64,000 nt of DNA. It comes from Diplonema papillatum. Lineage: Eukaryota; Euglenozoa; Diplonemea; Diplonemida; Diplonemidae. Positions 40,404-49,929 of the stretch are shown in pieces; the stretch's first letter is position 1; each line of letters starts with the position of its first letter. The stretch spans positions 124,001-188,000 of the forward strand of contig JAPJBO010000340.1 of the NCBI GenBank assembly GCA_030068145.1. The letters run 5' to 3'. The notes under the pieces were generated by a model that did no database searches, was not told where the DNA came from, and worked only from the letters and a program-made list of their open reading frames with translations. The position numbers were made by a program, and so were the translations under genes.

Positions 40404-40945
40404 AACTACGCATTTCTTTCAACACGTTGCGAATCAGAGGTTGTCCGTTTGCCAAAAGCTGACGCTCTGGGGGCAACTGTGTCAACGCTTATCGAGATCT
40501 GGGAATTCTGCGATGGCTGACCCACACGGTGTATTCCGATGTTTTCCGGTTTCGTGACGCGTCTTATTTTACGGCGGATGTTCAGGTGACGCAGGGACAC
40601 TCCACCTCGCTCTGCCAACCAGTTAAAGGAAGTGAAACCAGTTGGCAGGAACCCCTGTTTGGGAGAATGGCAGTCGGTCATAAAACATAGGTTAAATTGA
40701 CATGAGCCTCTCAAGAGATTTCAACTACGCATTTCTTTCAACACGTTGCGAATCAGAGGTTGTCCGTTTGCCAAAAGCTGACGCTCTTGGGGCAACTGTG
40801 TCAACGCTTATCGAGATCTGGGAATTCTGCGATGGCTGACCCACACGGTGTATTCCGATGTTTTCCGGTTTCAACCGTGGTTAGCCCGTGACGCGTCTTA
40901 TTTTACGGCGGAAGTTCAGGTGACGCAGGGACACTCCACCTGGCT
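40404..40945 (+). repeat. Direct duplication of about 215 bp, offset 329 bp
   Basis: AACTACGCATTTCTTTCAAC starts at 40404 and 40733 and the copies run together to about 40625 and 40945. The second has an extra AACCGTGGTTAGCCC segment. The spacer between them is not repeated. Confidence 0.85.
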
Positions 40946-40971
40946 GCTTCGCCTAAGACTTTCTCTGTTAC

Positions 40972-41205
40972 AAAAGCGCAAGGAAATGCTCGACGATGCT
41001 GCCAGACAAAGAACCGAAGGGATCCCAAGTGCTGTAACTACCGAACGACGTGTTGAACGGACGTGAGGTCACGCTGGGTCCATCCTACACGACAAGACAC
41101 ACAAAAAAAAGGTCAAGACCTGAGTGAGAAAACAACACACACGGTGGTGTAAGCGAAGAACAAGTCAGATTGTGTTTGTATTGTATTTGCCTTTTCTGTA
41201 AAAAG
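40972..41205 (+). repeat. Dispersed repeat R1
   Basis: Copy of the 22642-22890 repeat, beginning directly after the duplication at 40404-40945, from GGAAATGCTCGACGATGCTG to TTGTATTGTATTTGCC. Confidence 0.7.
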
Positions 41206-42727
41206 ATGCTGCACATCGTCAAGAAGTTCGACGGCTACTCAACTCCCCGTTTAGTCCCGGTTCCCGCTCCTCTTTTCATGGTAACAACCGCGGGTGTCAT
41301 CAAAAAGTGACAGTTGGCAGTGTACCGTGGATATTACCAAGACAGGTGATAAACTATTTCTTGAGAAACGAAGAAGTGAACTTTCACGCAAGAAAGGTCT
41401 CGTACTTTGACTGAGGGGCGTCACCTGTGCTTCACTTATACACACGTTCAGGCTCAAGACCCCGCGACTACATTGCCCCGCTCCCCTTTTTCGTGAGAAA
41501 AGAAGCGAAGAATGAAACCACTCTTTTTCTGTCCGTTTTGTCAAGAGTTGCGACTTCACCTATTTCTGCCAAAAAAAAAAAAAAAACAAAATTGAACTCC
41601 GGCATTTGATGCAGGTATGCGTTCTATCTCTTGAACCTCGAGTCTTCGAGACGCGATGGATAAGGGGAGATTGGCGAAGAAAAATAACGAAACTTCACAC
41701 CAAGTATCAAGCAACAAATCCAAAAAGAATGCTTCGCAAGCAACATTGGTGTTACCCACAATGCTGACTATAGAAGTTTGATAGAAGTTGTATGGAGTAG
41801 GGGGTGTCACTTTTTATTGTTATAATGATGGTGCACAACGCTGACGTTTTCTTGAGCCGAACTCCCGTTTTCTGCACTGCGGTTGTCGTTCGCGCTGCAC
41901 GGGGCCCTTTGGGCCCATTTCGGGCGTGGTAAAGACACTGGCCTTGCCAACACCTCCAGTACTTTCTGACCACCAGATGTTCATCTTGGCAAGAGACCAA
42001 TGTGCAAGCGACCTTGCGTTTCTTGGGCTGATGCACTGGATGGCTCGCCTCGGCCTTCCCCTGCCACCAGCTCACAAGGGTGTTGTCCTGGCCGGCTGGC
42101 TGGGCGGCTGGGCAGCTGGCTGGGCGACTCGCTCCGTTTTGCATCACAGCCGCGCCAAAACGACGGGCCACCGGCGTTGCTGACGTGGTCACCGTATTTC
42201 AAAACAGCCGCGGCAATCCCGCCATGCACTTCTCGCCCAGTGCTATATATCTGGGAGAGGACTGGTGCGGCTTCCGCTGCCATCTTTCCTTGTTTCAGCA
42301 TATCTTTGTTCACGATCATCCTGAACGTACATGACATTGTTATGTGCAGATTTGTTCCTTCCCTGGTTCATCCATTTAACCCCTAAACTCCGGGCTCTCA
42401 ACTTTTCCCTATTTATTTGGTCGAAATCCAAGCATAAAAGTTCGGCCCCCTCCTTAGCGGTCTCGAGGCCCTTCGAGGGTGCATTTGAAGCTTGTGTGAT
42501 ATTTTTTGCAACTGATCTCTTCGCATTTGAGAGTTTTCCGTCTGGCATACACACGTGGCCCTCAGGACAGGATGTCTGTCGAGCGTCGAGCCGGTGTCCT
42601 AAGCTCCTGGATTGGTTAGGGCCTTTGCCCACCCCCGGCCACCCGACCAGCATTTTAGCTTAAGGTGGCCAAATACCACCGCTAGCTCGGTAAGTCTTCT
42701 GAGGGTTGTTCAAAAATACGTGGTAAA

Positions 42728-43717
42728 CATAGTTGGCAAGCAAAGCAAATTTAAGCAAAGTTGGTGACCCCCGGAAAAAGCAAAGTCGATTTGCTTCAGA
42801 TTTACTTCAGATTCGCTTAAATTCGCTTAATTTTGCTCAAATTTGCTTAAATTTGCTCAAGCAAAACTGAAGCAAATTTAAGCAAAGTTCGGCAGGAATG
42901 GTGAATCCAGCGTTGCATGCGGGCACTGTTCTTCATAGTGAATGGGACATTCTGCAGGGAAGTACCCCTTTCGTTCAATGTTCAGCGCGTGGCCGAAATA
43001 GTGGACCACAATCCCATCCCCTTTGTACCTTGAGTCCCTTGAGTAGAGTCATGTTGTCGCGCAAACCACGAACAAACGCCAATGCGGCATCTATGCTGGT
43101 TCTTCCCCAGCGTCGTTTTTCGAACCGTTTGCCTTACCTCCCGGTTCGCCGCAGTCTCTGGTTGTTCGCTCTCCTCTTTCCAACGCTATTCGTGGATTAG
43201 ATTCGGTATTTTGATTTTCCTCGATCTCTTTGTGGTCCCATCTCACCTTCAAGACACGGCTGTACGCTATTGTCCGGCATTGTGCATGTGTGTTACAGTC
43301 GTTGTAGCAAGGGGTTTCACCCGACACTCGGATGAGGTTCGTTACTTCACCGCCGTAGGCTGTTCCCTGCCTGAAGGTCTGTTTGGCTGTCGGTGTTGAA
43401 CTCTTTCTTCAACAGCATTGCCCAGCGTCTGCGCTCATTCTGCGGTTCTTCTCTCTTGCCTGACCCCTTGCTTCCACCACGGGTATGCCGCTCTGTGTCG
43501 CAGCTTTGCGAAGCCCTGCTGCTGCGGCACGGCTCGCACCTTGTCACCGGCCTTACTTGCCGCGGGTTTGCCGTTGCATACTTCCTCAGTTGTCAAAGTC
43601 CCTAGTGCATGATGCCTACTTTGCTTAAATTTGCTTTTATTTGCTTTTATTTGCTCGTAATCTGAAGCAAATCTCCTAAGCAAATTTAAGCAAAGTCGTC
43701 TTTGCTTGCCAACTATG
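42728..43717. mobile_element. CATAG-family TIR element, copy 2 (990 bp, TSD GGTAAA)
   Basis: Ends match copy 1 (CATAGTTGGCAAGCAAAG and complement). GGTAAA flanks both sides (42722-42727, 43718-43723). The interior is colinear with 4430-5850 but lacks an internal segment of about 400 bp. The paralogous TGGTG element at 60071-62615 has uninterrupted sequence (TACGTGGTATATCAGTC) at the matching point, proving the insertion limits. Confidence 0.95.
43240..43610 (-). pseudogene. Shortened antisense retrotransposon 3' fragment inside CATAG copy 2
   Basis: The minus-strand translation contains ASKAGDKVRAVPQQQGFAKLR, matching the RNase H frame C-terminus, and continues into the same 3' untranslated sequence as in copy 1. 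Confidence 0.75.
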
Positions 43718-45107
43718 GGTAAATCAGTCATTCCCAGAGAAGCAAGAGGAAGAGTACCGGGAGTTTCTGTGCACAGTTTCCGTCTCTGATCGCACTAACT
43801 GCGCCGGCTCTTTTTGTTTGGACGGTCGTCGCTTGCAGAAGTGAGAGTAAGATACGCTACCCTTCGAATCCTGCATGATAATACGATGTCCGGCTCGTGC
43901 ACAACCCTGTGGAACGCCCCATCTTCTGTGCCGTCTTGAAGAGTACCCGTTTATTTTGCTGCCGGCTGGTATCAGGCGCACTACCATCCCACCACCAAGA
44001 CGCGACAATGCGTTGTATTCCTTGTACGGCCGAGGTTTTGCGGCTGTCGGCAGGCTCCTGAAGAATTATCTGCAACTACATCTACATCCGAATACTTGAA
44101 TCGCAAAACGTTGCATGATCTCCTTCTCATTGGATTCCATGTCAACGAGCTGTTGCAAAACCATGCGGCAAAAAATCAGCTGGCAGTGTCGGAACCTCGT
44201 TAGAGAATGCGTGTGGCATTGTTTCACAGTCGTGGTCGGCACTTTGCCCGAATTTGCTCCTTCCGGAGGGTATCGAGAGGCAGATGGGTTCCGCTCCGCC
44301 GAAAGGCACGCTGTGTAGCATCCGAAGCAGATACTTCTGGGGGGTGCATAGACAGGAGCGTTCACAACAAGCATCCAATTAGGACAGCTTGAAGGCGCCT
44401 GTCTAAGTAGTCGTTGCTGTCGCTGTTTGGAACCTTGCACCTTGCAGTCGTAGTTGTTGCTGCAGTCGTAGTCGTGTGCACTTCCTCCGAAGGTGTGCGT
44501 GGCACCACACTCCTGGAGGCACTTCAAACAGATGAATCCTCTTGTACCAGTCTCTTCTTCACTTCGGGCTGAGGAAACGAAGCAACCGTTCTCCAGGTTT
44601 TCGCACCGCAGATTTTGCAGCATCCCTGTTCTTCAGTACCCGCCATCCCAGTTCTGAAGTGCGCTCATAGGGGATGGCAATATGCCTGGTGAAGTGCAAA
44701 AGGAGGGGCCATGGGGGACAACCTTTTTGGGATCCGAGGTGGTATTCTGACGATTTCGTGACCGATCTTTCCATTCCGTGTCTTCTCGGGAGCAACATGC
44801 ACATATCACACGTATCACACGCGCTCCCGGTATGATCTAAATATAATTATATCGGGTTGAACGCGTCCAAGGGGGGTCATCTTTTTTTATAAACCCTCGG
44901 GAACAGAGAGACCGGGGACACCTGCGCTCATAGCATCAAAATTTGGTCGAATAAGTGAAACCTTTGGTGCCTGTGTGCGCTGCCATAGGTCATTTTTGAC
45001 ATATCAAAATAAAAAGTGACACAACCCCCCTGAATATAGAAGTTTGATAGAAGTTGTGCAGGCTCCTTGTGGGTAACACCAAACATCCTTTTTTTTTAAT
45101 AGTACAG

Positions 45108-45315
45108 CTGTACTGACGGGAACATTTCCGGAGCAACGGTTGCACAGGAAAGAGAAAACAGTCTAGAAAACGAAGCCAACGAAAAGTGCTAATACAGGAA
45201 ACCCCCCCAGAGAGGTTTATACCCTGTAGCGAGGAACAAGAAACTTTTGCCTTATCATTTTCATCACCTTTGGTCAGTTGATGCTGATCGTCCGTTGCTT
45301 CGTTTATCAGTGCAA
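45108..45315 (+). repeat. Dispersed repeat R7, one of an inverted pair
   Basis: GGGAACATTTCCGGAGCAAC, AACGAAGCCAACGAAAAGTG and TTTCATCACCTTTGGTCAGT appear in reverse complement at about 50668-50885. The pair encloses the repeat-rich 45.3-50.7-kb stretch. Confidence 0.75.
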
Positions 45316-45342
45316 GCCCCAACTCCGGAAATGTTCTTTACA

Positions 45343-45615
45343 TAAGCGCCAGCTTGAAAGGAAATGCTCGACGATGCTGCCCGACAACGAACAGAAGGGA
45401 TCCCAAGTGCTGTAACTACCGAACCACGTGTTGAACGGACGTGAGGTCATGCGGGTCTACCCCCACACGACAAATCACACAAACACAACAGGTCAAAGTC
45501 CTGAGTGAGAAAGCAACACACGGTGGTGTAAGCGAAGAACATGTTTGTATTGTATTTGCCTCGTACCTCTATATTTCCTCCCTTCCATTCGGAGTCGAAG
45601 CAGCTACGTCGAGTA
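45343..45615 (+). repeat. Dispersed repeat R1
   Basis: Full-length copy, extending to GGAGTCGAAGCAGCTACGTC near its 3' end, as also seen at 22880 and 47725. An R2 copy follows immediately (45650-45860). Confidence 0.75.
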
Positions 45616-46002
45616 TTTCTTTTTCATGCACTGCTCCCCGACCCCCCTTTACGGATTTGCCTGTGCTCTCGCAGGGTCATGGGTGGTCCTGGCTGTAGAA
45701 ACCAGACTCAAACCGCTGTCCTGACTGTAGACACTTCCGGTTGCTGATGATGGTCCGCCCCATGCGACCGTGACTTAGCAGACCGAAACACGGCGCAGAT
45801 GTGACCGGTGCGGTGTTGAGCACATGAACCATTCGAAAAACGTTCTTGCGTCTCCCTCCCACAGTGCCCCTTTATTTTATGTTGACAACACAGCAGGTAA
45901 CAACACCGCAGTAAGTGACGGCTGGCGGCGTACTGTGACACAAACAAAACGGCTGTGCGTAAAGCAGAGCCACGTCACTCTTTGGGCTCCTCTCTTTTTT
46001 AC

Positions 46003-46290
46003 ATAAGGGCCAGCTTGGAAGAAAATGCTCGACGATTGCTGCCAGACAAAGAACTGAAGGGATCCCAAGTGCTTAGCTACCGAGCCACGTGTTGAACAGA
46101 CGTGAGGTCATGCGGGTCTACCCCTACACGACAAGACACGCACACGCATTCAGCAGGTCAAAAGTCCTGAGTGAGAAAACAACACACGGTGGTCTAATCG
46201 AAGAACAAATCAGGTTGTGTTTGTATTGTATTTGCCCCTCTACCTCTTTGTTTTCTCCCTCCATTCGGAGTCAAAGCAGCTACGTCGACT
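46003..46290 (+). repeat. Dispersed repeat R1
   Basis: Full-length copy with small changes (CAGCTTGGAAGAAAATGCTC at the start). It is followed by an R4-related piece near 46305-46430. Confidence 0.75.
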
Positions 46291-47054
46291 ATTTTAGTGC
46301 TAAGAGTCTTGCGGGTGCCTTCAAGGTATCGTGCAGGCTAAGAAGACGCAGGCAGCGTGTTTCCAAACCTGAAAACGACAATTCCCTCAGAAAGAGACTA
46401 GTCCTCTCCCGGCACGTGCACAAACAAAGAATAAAATCTAAAATTTAAAATAAGTCGAATAGTTGGCAATGAGCAACAAAGACACACGCACAAGCACACG
46501 TATTGCCACTACCGCAGATACGATACGCACACTAGTATACGATACCTTGGAGGGTAGGTGTGGGCCGGTCTAAAGTGGCAGACTCGCGTCAAGCAGTCGG
46601 CACGGTAGTGTCTCGAATGAGAAATTCCTTGCTCGGCGAACACAAAACTCTCGCGGAATTATCGAGTGCCCTTTCCCCCCCTCCACCCGCGGAGTCTTAC
46701 TCTCCCCGATTCCCTTTTTTTCACCTGTGTCTTTCCATTTTGCATTCTCTGGGATAGCAAAAACGGAGCGCAGCGTGTCTTTTTGTGAGATCCAAACAAC
46801 CAGACCTGCCCTCTCATTTCATTCGGCAAGAGTTTCCGTTTTGTTACCGGGGTCAACTCTCTAGAACGGAAGGATGAACTTACGAGTAGGTGGGTCAGGC
46901 AAAAAAGAAATAGAGCATAGGGGGCTCACCTGCCAGTGTTGCATGTCTTTGCCTCTGCCTCCTCTCCTGCCTCAATTGGTGGTAAGCAACAGCAGGATCT
47001 GCCGACCGGAATCCCCGGTACTGCGGTTGATTCACCAGATGAATCTGCAGTAAA

Positions 47055-47180
47055 GATAGTACGTGCTGATAACGTACTGATTTCAGCACGTGTACACGTA
47101 CTGATTCAGCATGTGGACAAAAGAAACAGTCTAAAATTAACGTGCTGATATCAGTACGTTCAGCATGCTGAACGTAAGGT
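47055..47180. repeat. Cluster of overlapping inverted repeats around CGTGCTGA / TCAGCACG
   Basis: TACGTGCTGATAACGTA, TTTCAGCACGTG, AACGTGCTGATATCAGTACG and TTCAGCATGCTGAACG occur within 125 bp and can pair in several alternative hairpins. Confidence 0.65.
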
Positions 47181-47380
47181 CCGCGTATGCTTTTTCTGTT
47201 GTATAAGCACCTGCTTTGTAGGAAATGCTTGCCAGCTGCAATAGATCAAATAGGGTACATGTGTTGTAGCCCAGACGAAACACAGGTGAATCTGGGTTCA
47301 GTGGCGGTCGTGGAGGTTGACTAAACGCTAACAAAACATGCCAATCCCTGTCACGCAGTGTCATTGGAATTGACTCTTCC

Positions 47381-47434
47381 TTATTTTGTCGAGGGTGTCA
47401 GTTATAGACTATAACCGAGACCTCGACAAAATAA
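47381..47434. repeat. Nested perfect palindrome (14-bp outer arms, 7-bp inner arms)
   Basis: TTATTTTGTCGAGG pairs perfectly with CCTCGACAAAATAA; within the loop GTTATAGACTATAAC (47401-47415) is itself a palindrome around a central A. Confidence 0.85.
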
Positions 47435-47479
47435 ACGGAAATTAAATTACATTGCCGAATAAATGCTTACTGTTTTTGA

Positions 47480-47750
47480 GTAAGCGCCAGCTTGGAAGGA
47501 AATGCTCGACAAAGAACAGAAGGGATTCCAAGTGTTGTAACTACCGAACCACGTGTTGATCGGATGTGAAGTCACGGGTCTACCCCTACACGACAAGACA
47601 CACACACACCCACACACACAACAGGTCAAAGTCCTGCGTGAGAAAACAACACACGGTGGTGTAAGCGGAGAACAAATCAGATTGTATTTGTCCCTCTACC
47701 TCTGCATTTCCTCCCTTCCACTCGGAGTCAAAGCAGCTACGTCGAGTGTT
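47480..47750 (+). repeat. Dispersed repeat R1
   Basis: Copy lacking a short internal segment (CGATGCTGCC) and with an expanded CACACA run. It ends at CAGCTACGTCGAGTGTTTTG. Confidence 0.75.
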
Positions 47751-48165
47751 TTGTCGCACAAAACCACTTTAACTCTAAGAGACCTGGTCGTGGCGTTCTT
47801 CTTCTTAGCATGCTTCTTCGAAGAATGCTACTTGATGCTAGCATCAAACATGCATGAGAAGCAGTGTCCTGCCAAAACAATAAAACTAAGATTCCCCCCC
47901 TTTTATTCACCTCCCTGCGACAAACCAGACTCACACCGCTGTCCTGTCTGCAGACACTCAGGTTCCGCGCTGATGATTGCCCGCCTTATGTGTCCGCGGC
48001 TTAAAGGACCGAAACACGGCGCAGACGGGGACCCCTGCGGTGTTGAGCCATATCCATTCCAAGCACGTTCTTGCAATCCCCCCCCTTTTTGTGCTCCTCC
48101 TTGCGAAAGAAGTCTCGATGGTAACACCAAAAACTGGCCTGAAAGGGTTCTGCACCCCACGTCTG

Positions 48166-48354
48166 CACGCTGAGGTCCAGCCTCAAAAGCTGGAGTTGAA
48201 GAGGCTGTGTCCGAGTCACACCCGAATAGTGGCGTGCTGCAACCAAAACGCGCGTAAATTCTGCCCCGCACCCGAAAAAGCGGGGGGGCGACACCCGCTT
48301 TTTCAACGCCAGCCGCAACGCCAACGCCTGCTTCTGAGGCTGGACTTCACCGTG
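48166..48354. repeat. Hairpin/TIR element H, full copy (189 bp)
   Basis: Arms CACGCTGAGGTCCAGCCTCA and its near complement ending GAGGCTGGACTTCACCGTG. The interior has paired CACACCCG / GCGGGG segments. No clear target duplication. Inserted just after an R2 copy; a solo left arm recurs at about 49190. Confidence 0.7.
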
Positions 48355-48522
48355 TTTTTAAGAACACGGTGCACGAGTCACGCCATTTACTACTGATCTC
48401 ACTAGTCATAAATCTTAACTTACTAGATGACTACTGTCAGTAGTAAGCACTACTCATTCTTCTCCGAGTGAATGATCTACTTTTGTGGGAAGAAAACGTA
48501 GGATTCCTTCACAAAATGCAGT

Positions 48523-49008
48523 AGTCACTAGCACGAAACAGTAAGAATTTGTAGTAAGAATGTTTGACCACCATAGTAAGAATGACTAGTCATAAAAAAG
48601 CAAGTACTTTTGAGTAGTAATATGACTAGTCAGAACACTGTTTTTCGAATGACTAGTGCACCGTGTACGATGCGATGAAACCCCCTTCCTGCTGTGACGA
48701 AGCCATGTGATAAACCGGACTCACACCGCTGTCCTGTGTGCAGACACTCAGGTTCCGCGCTGATCAGTCACTAGCAGGAAACAGTAAGAATTTTTAGTAA
48801 GAATGTTTGAATGACTAGTTATAGAAAGCAAGCACTTTTCAGTAGTAATATGACTAGTCAGAACACTGTTTTTCGAATGACTAGTGCACCGTGTACGATG
48901 CGATGAAACCCCCTTCCTGCTGTGACGAAGCCATGTGGTAAACCGGACTCACACCGCTGTCCTGTGTGCAGACACTCAGGTTCCGCGCTGATCAGTGGTC
49001 CGGCATTA
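48523..49008 (+). repeat. Tandem duplication of a 243-bp unit rich in ACTAGT motifs
   Basis: AGTCACTAGCA starts at 48523 and 48766. Each unit has several ATGACTAGT words, then GTGCACCGTGTACGATGCGA and the first part of repeat R2 (GGACTCACACCGCTGTCC). Confidence 0.85.
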
Positions 49009-49551
49009 TGTGTCGGCGCAGTCGGGACCAGTGCGGGGAACAAAAAGAAGCCCATTTCAAACAACTTCCGCCGGTAGAGAACACCTGCCGGAAGGAATCA
49101 ACCGCCTTCGGGTGGGCTGGCCTGACACTCGATGTCGTTCGGGGAAAAGAGAAAAGGCGAACTGGGAACGTGTCAGTCTACACGGTGAGGTCCAGCCTCA
49201 GAAACTGGAGTTAAATAGGTTGTGCCCTCTAGAAGCCTTGTGTCCCACTGCTCCAATGATCATGTGTCTGCTCTGTGCGGGAAACTCCATCCTACACTGT
49301 CATGCAGTTGCACTTGGAAGAGGAAGAGCTGAACAAAGGATGTCTACTCGAAGCGTGTTCTTGCAGTCCTCTCCCTCCCCCCCCTAGCATCAACCATGCA
49401 TGAGAGGCAGTGTCTTGCCTGAACACTCACCCAAATTATCTCCCCGAGGTTGTGCGCCACCCACCGGCAGCTGGTGTTTCCCACAATCTTCCGGATCCTC
49501 CTCGGCGGACGAGCTCACCCGCCGGCCAGAGCGCCCGCTGCAAGGCCAACT

Positions 49552-49700
49552 CCGGCGCCGCCACTCACTGTAGCAGAGCCGCAACCTGCAGCGCGCCTCC
49601 GGAGCGACTTACGCCCGCCGTAGCAGCACGAATAGAAGTGAGAAGACCGGAAACTCCCCGGAGAGATGGTCCCCTGCACTCTAACCCGTCTTCTTTCTCT
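49552..49700 (+). repeat. Dispersed repeat R3, fourth copy, followed by R2
   Basis: Long-form copy matching 3700-3862. An R2 copy starts about 57 bp later (49757-49925). Confidence 0.65.
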
Positions 49701-49929
49701 CTTATTCCCCGTAAAGCCATATCTTCCTACAACGTCGCCACCCTTCTTCACCTTCCCCTCAGTCCGCAGACACTCTGGTTCCGCGCTGGTGATCGTCCAC
49801 TCTTTGTGCCCGCGGCTCAAAGGACCGAAATACGGTGCAGACAGGACCAGTGCGGTGTCGCGCACAGAATATCCATTCCAACGCACAGAACCACGCCGAC
49901 CACCCACGTTCTTGCGAACCCTATTTCTC

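Larger units (their letters stand above)
41747..45081. mobile_element. TGGTG-family TIR element, copy 1, with nested CATAG element (3335 bp)
   Basis: Ends TGGTGTTACCCAC and GTGGGTAACACCA; flanking AACAT is found on both sides (41742-41746, 45082-45086). Near both ends is GTGACA...TTTTTAT in inverted orientation and AGTTTGATAGAAGTTGT in direct orientation. The interior is colinear with the copy at 60071-62615 and shows only broken minus-strand coding (for example GGGMVVRLIPAGSKING near 43980 and CLKCLQECGATHTFGG near 44530). The latter has Cys spacing like a zinc-binding motif, but no transposase core could be assigned. Confidence 0.75.
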
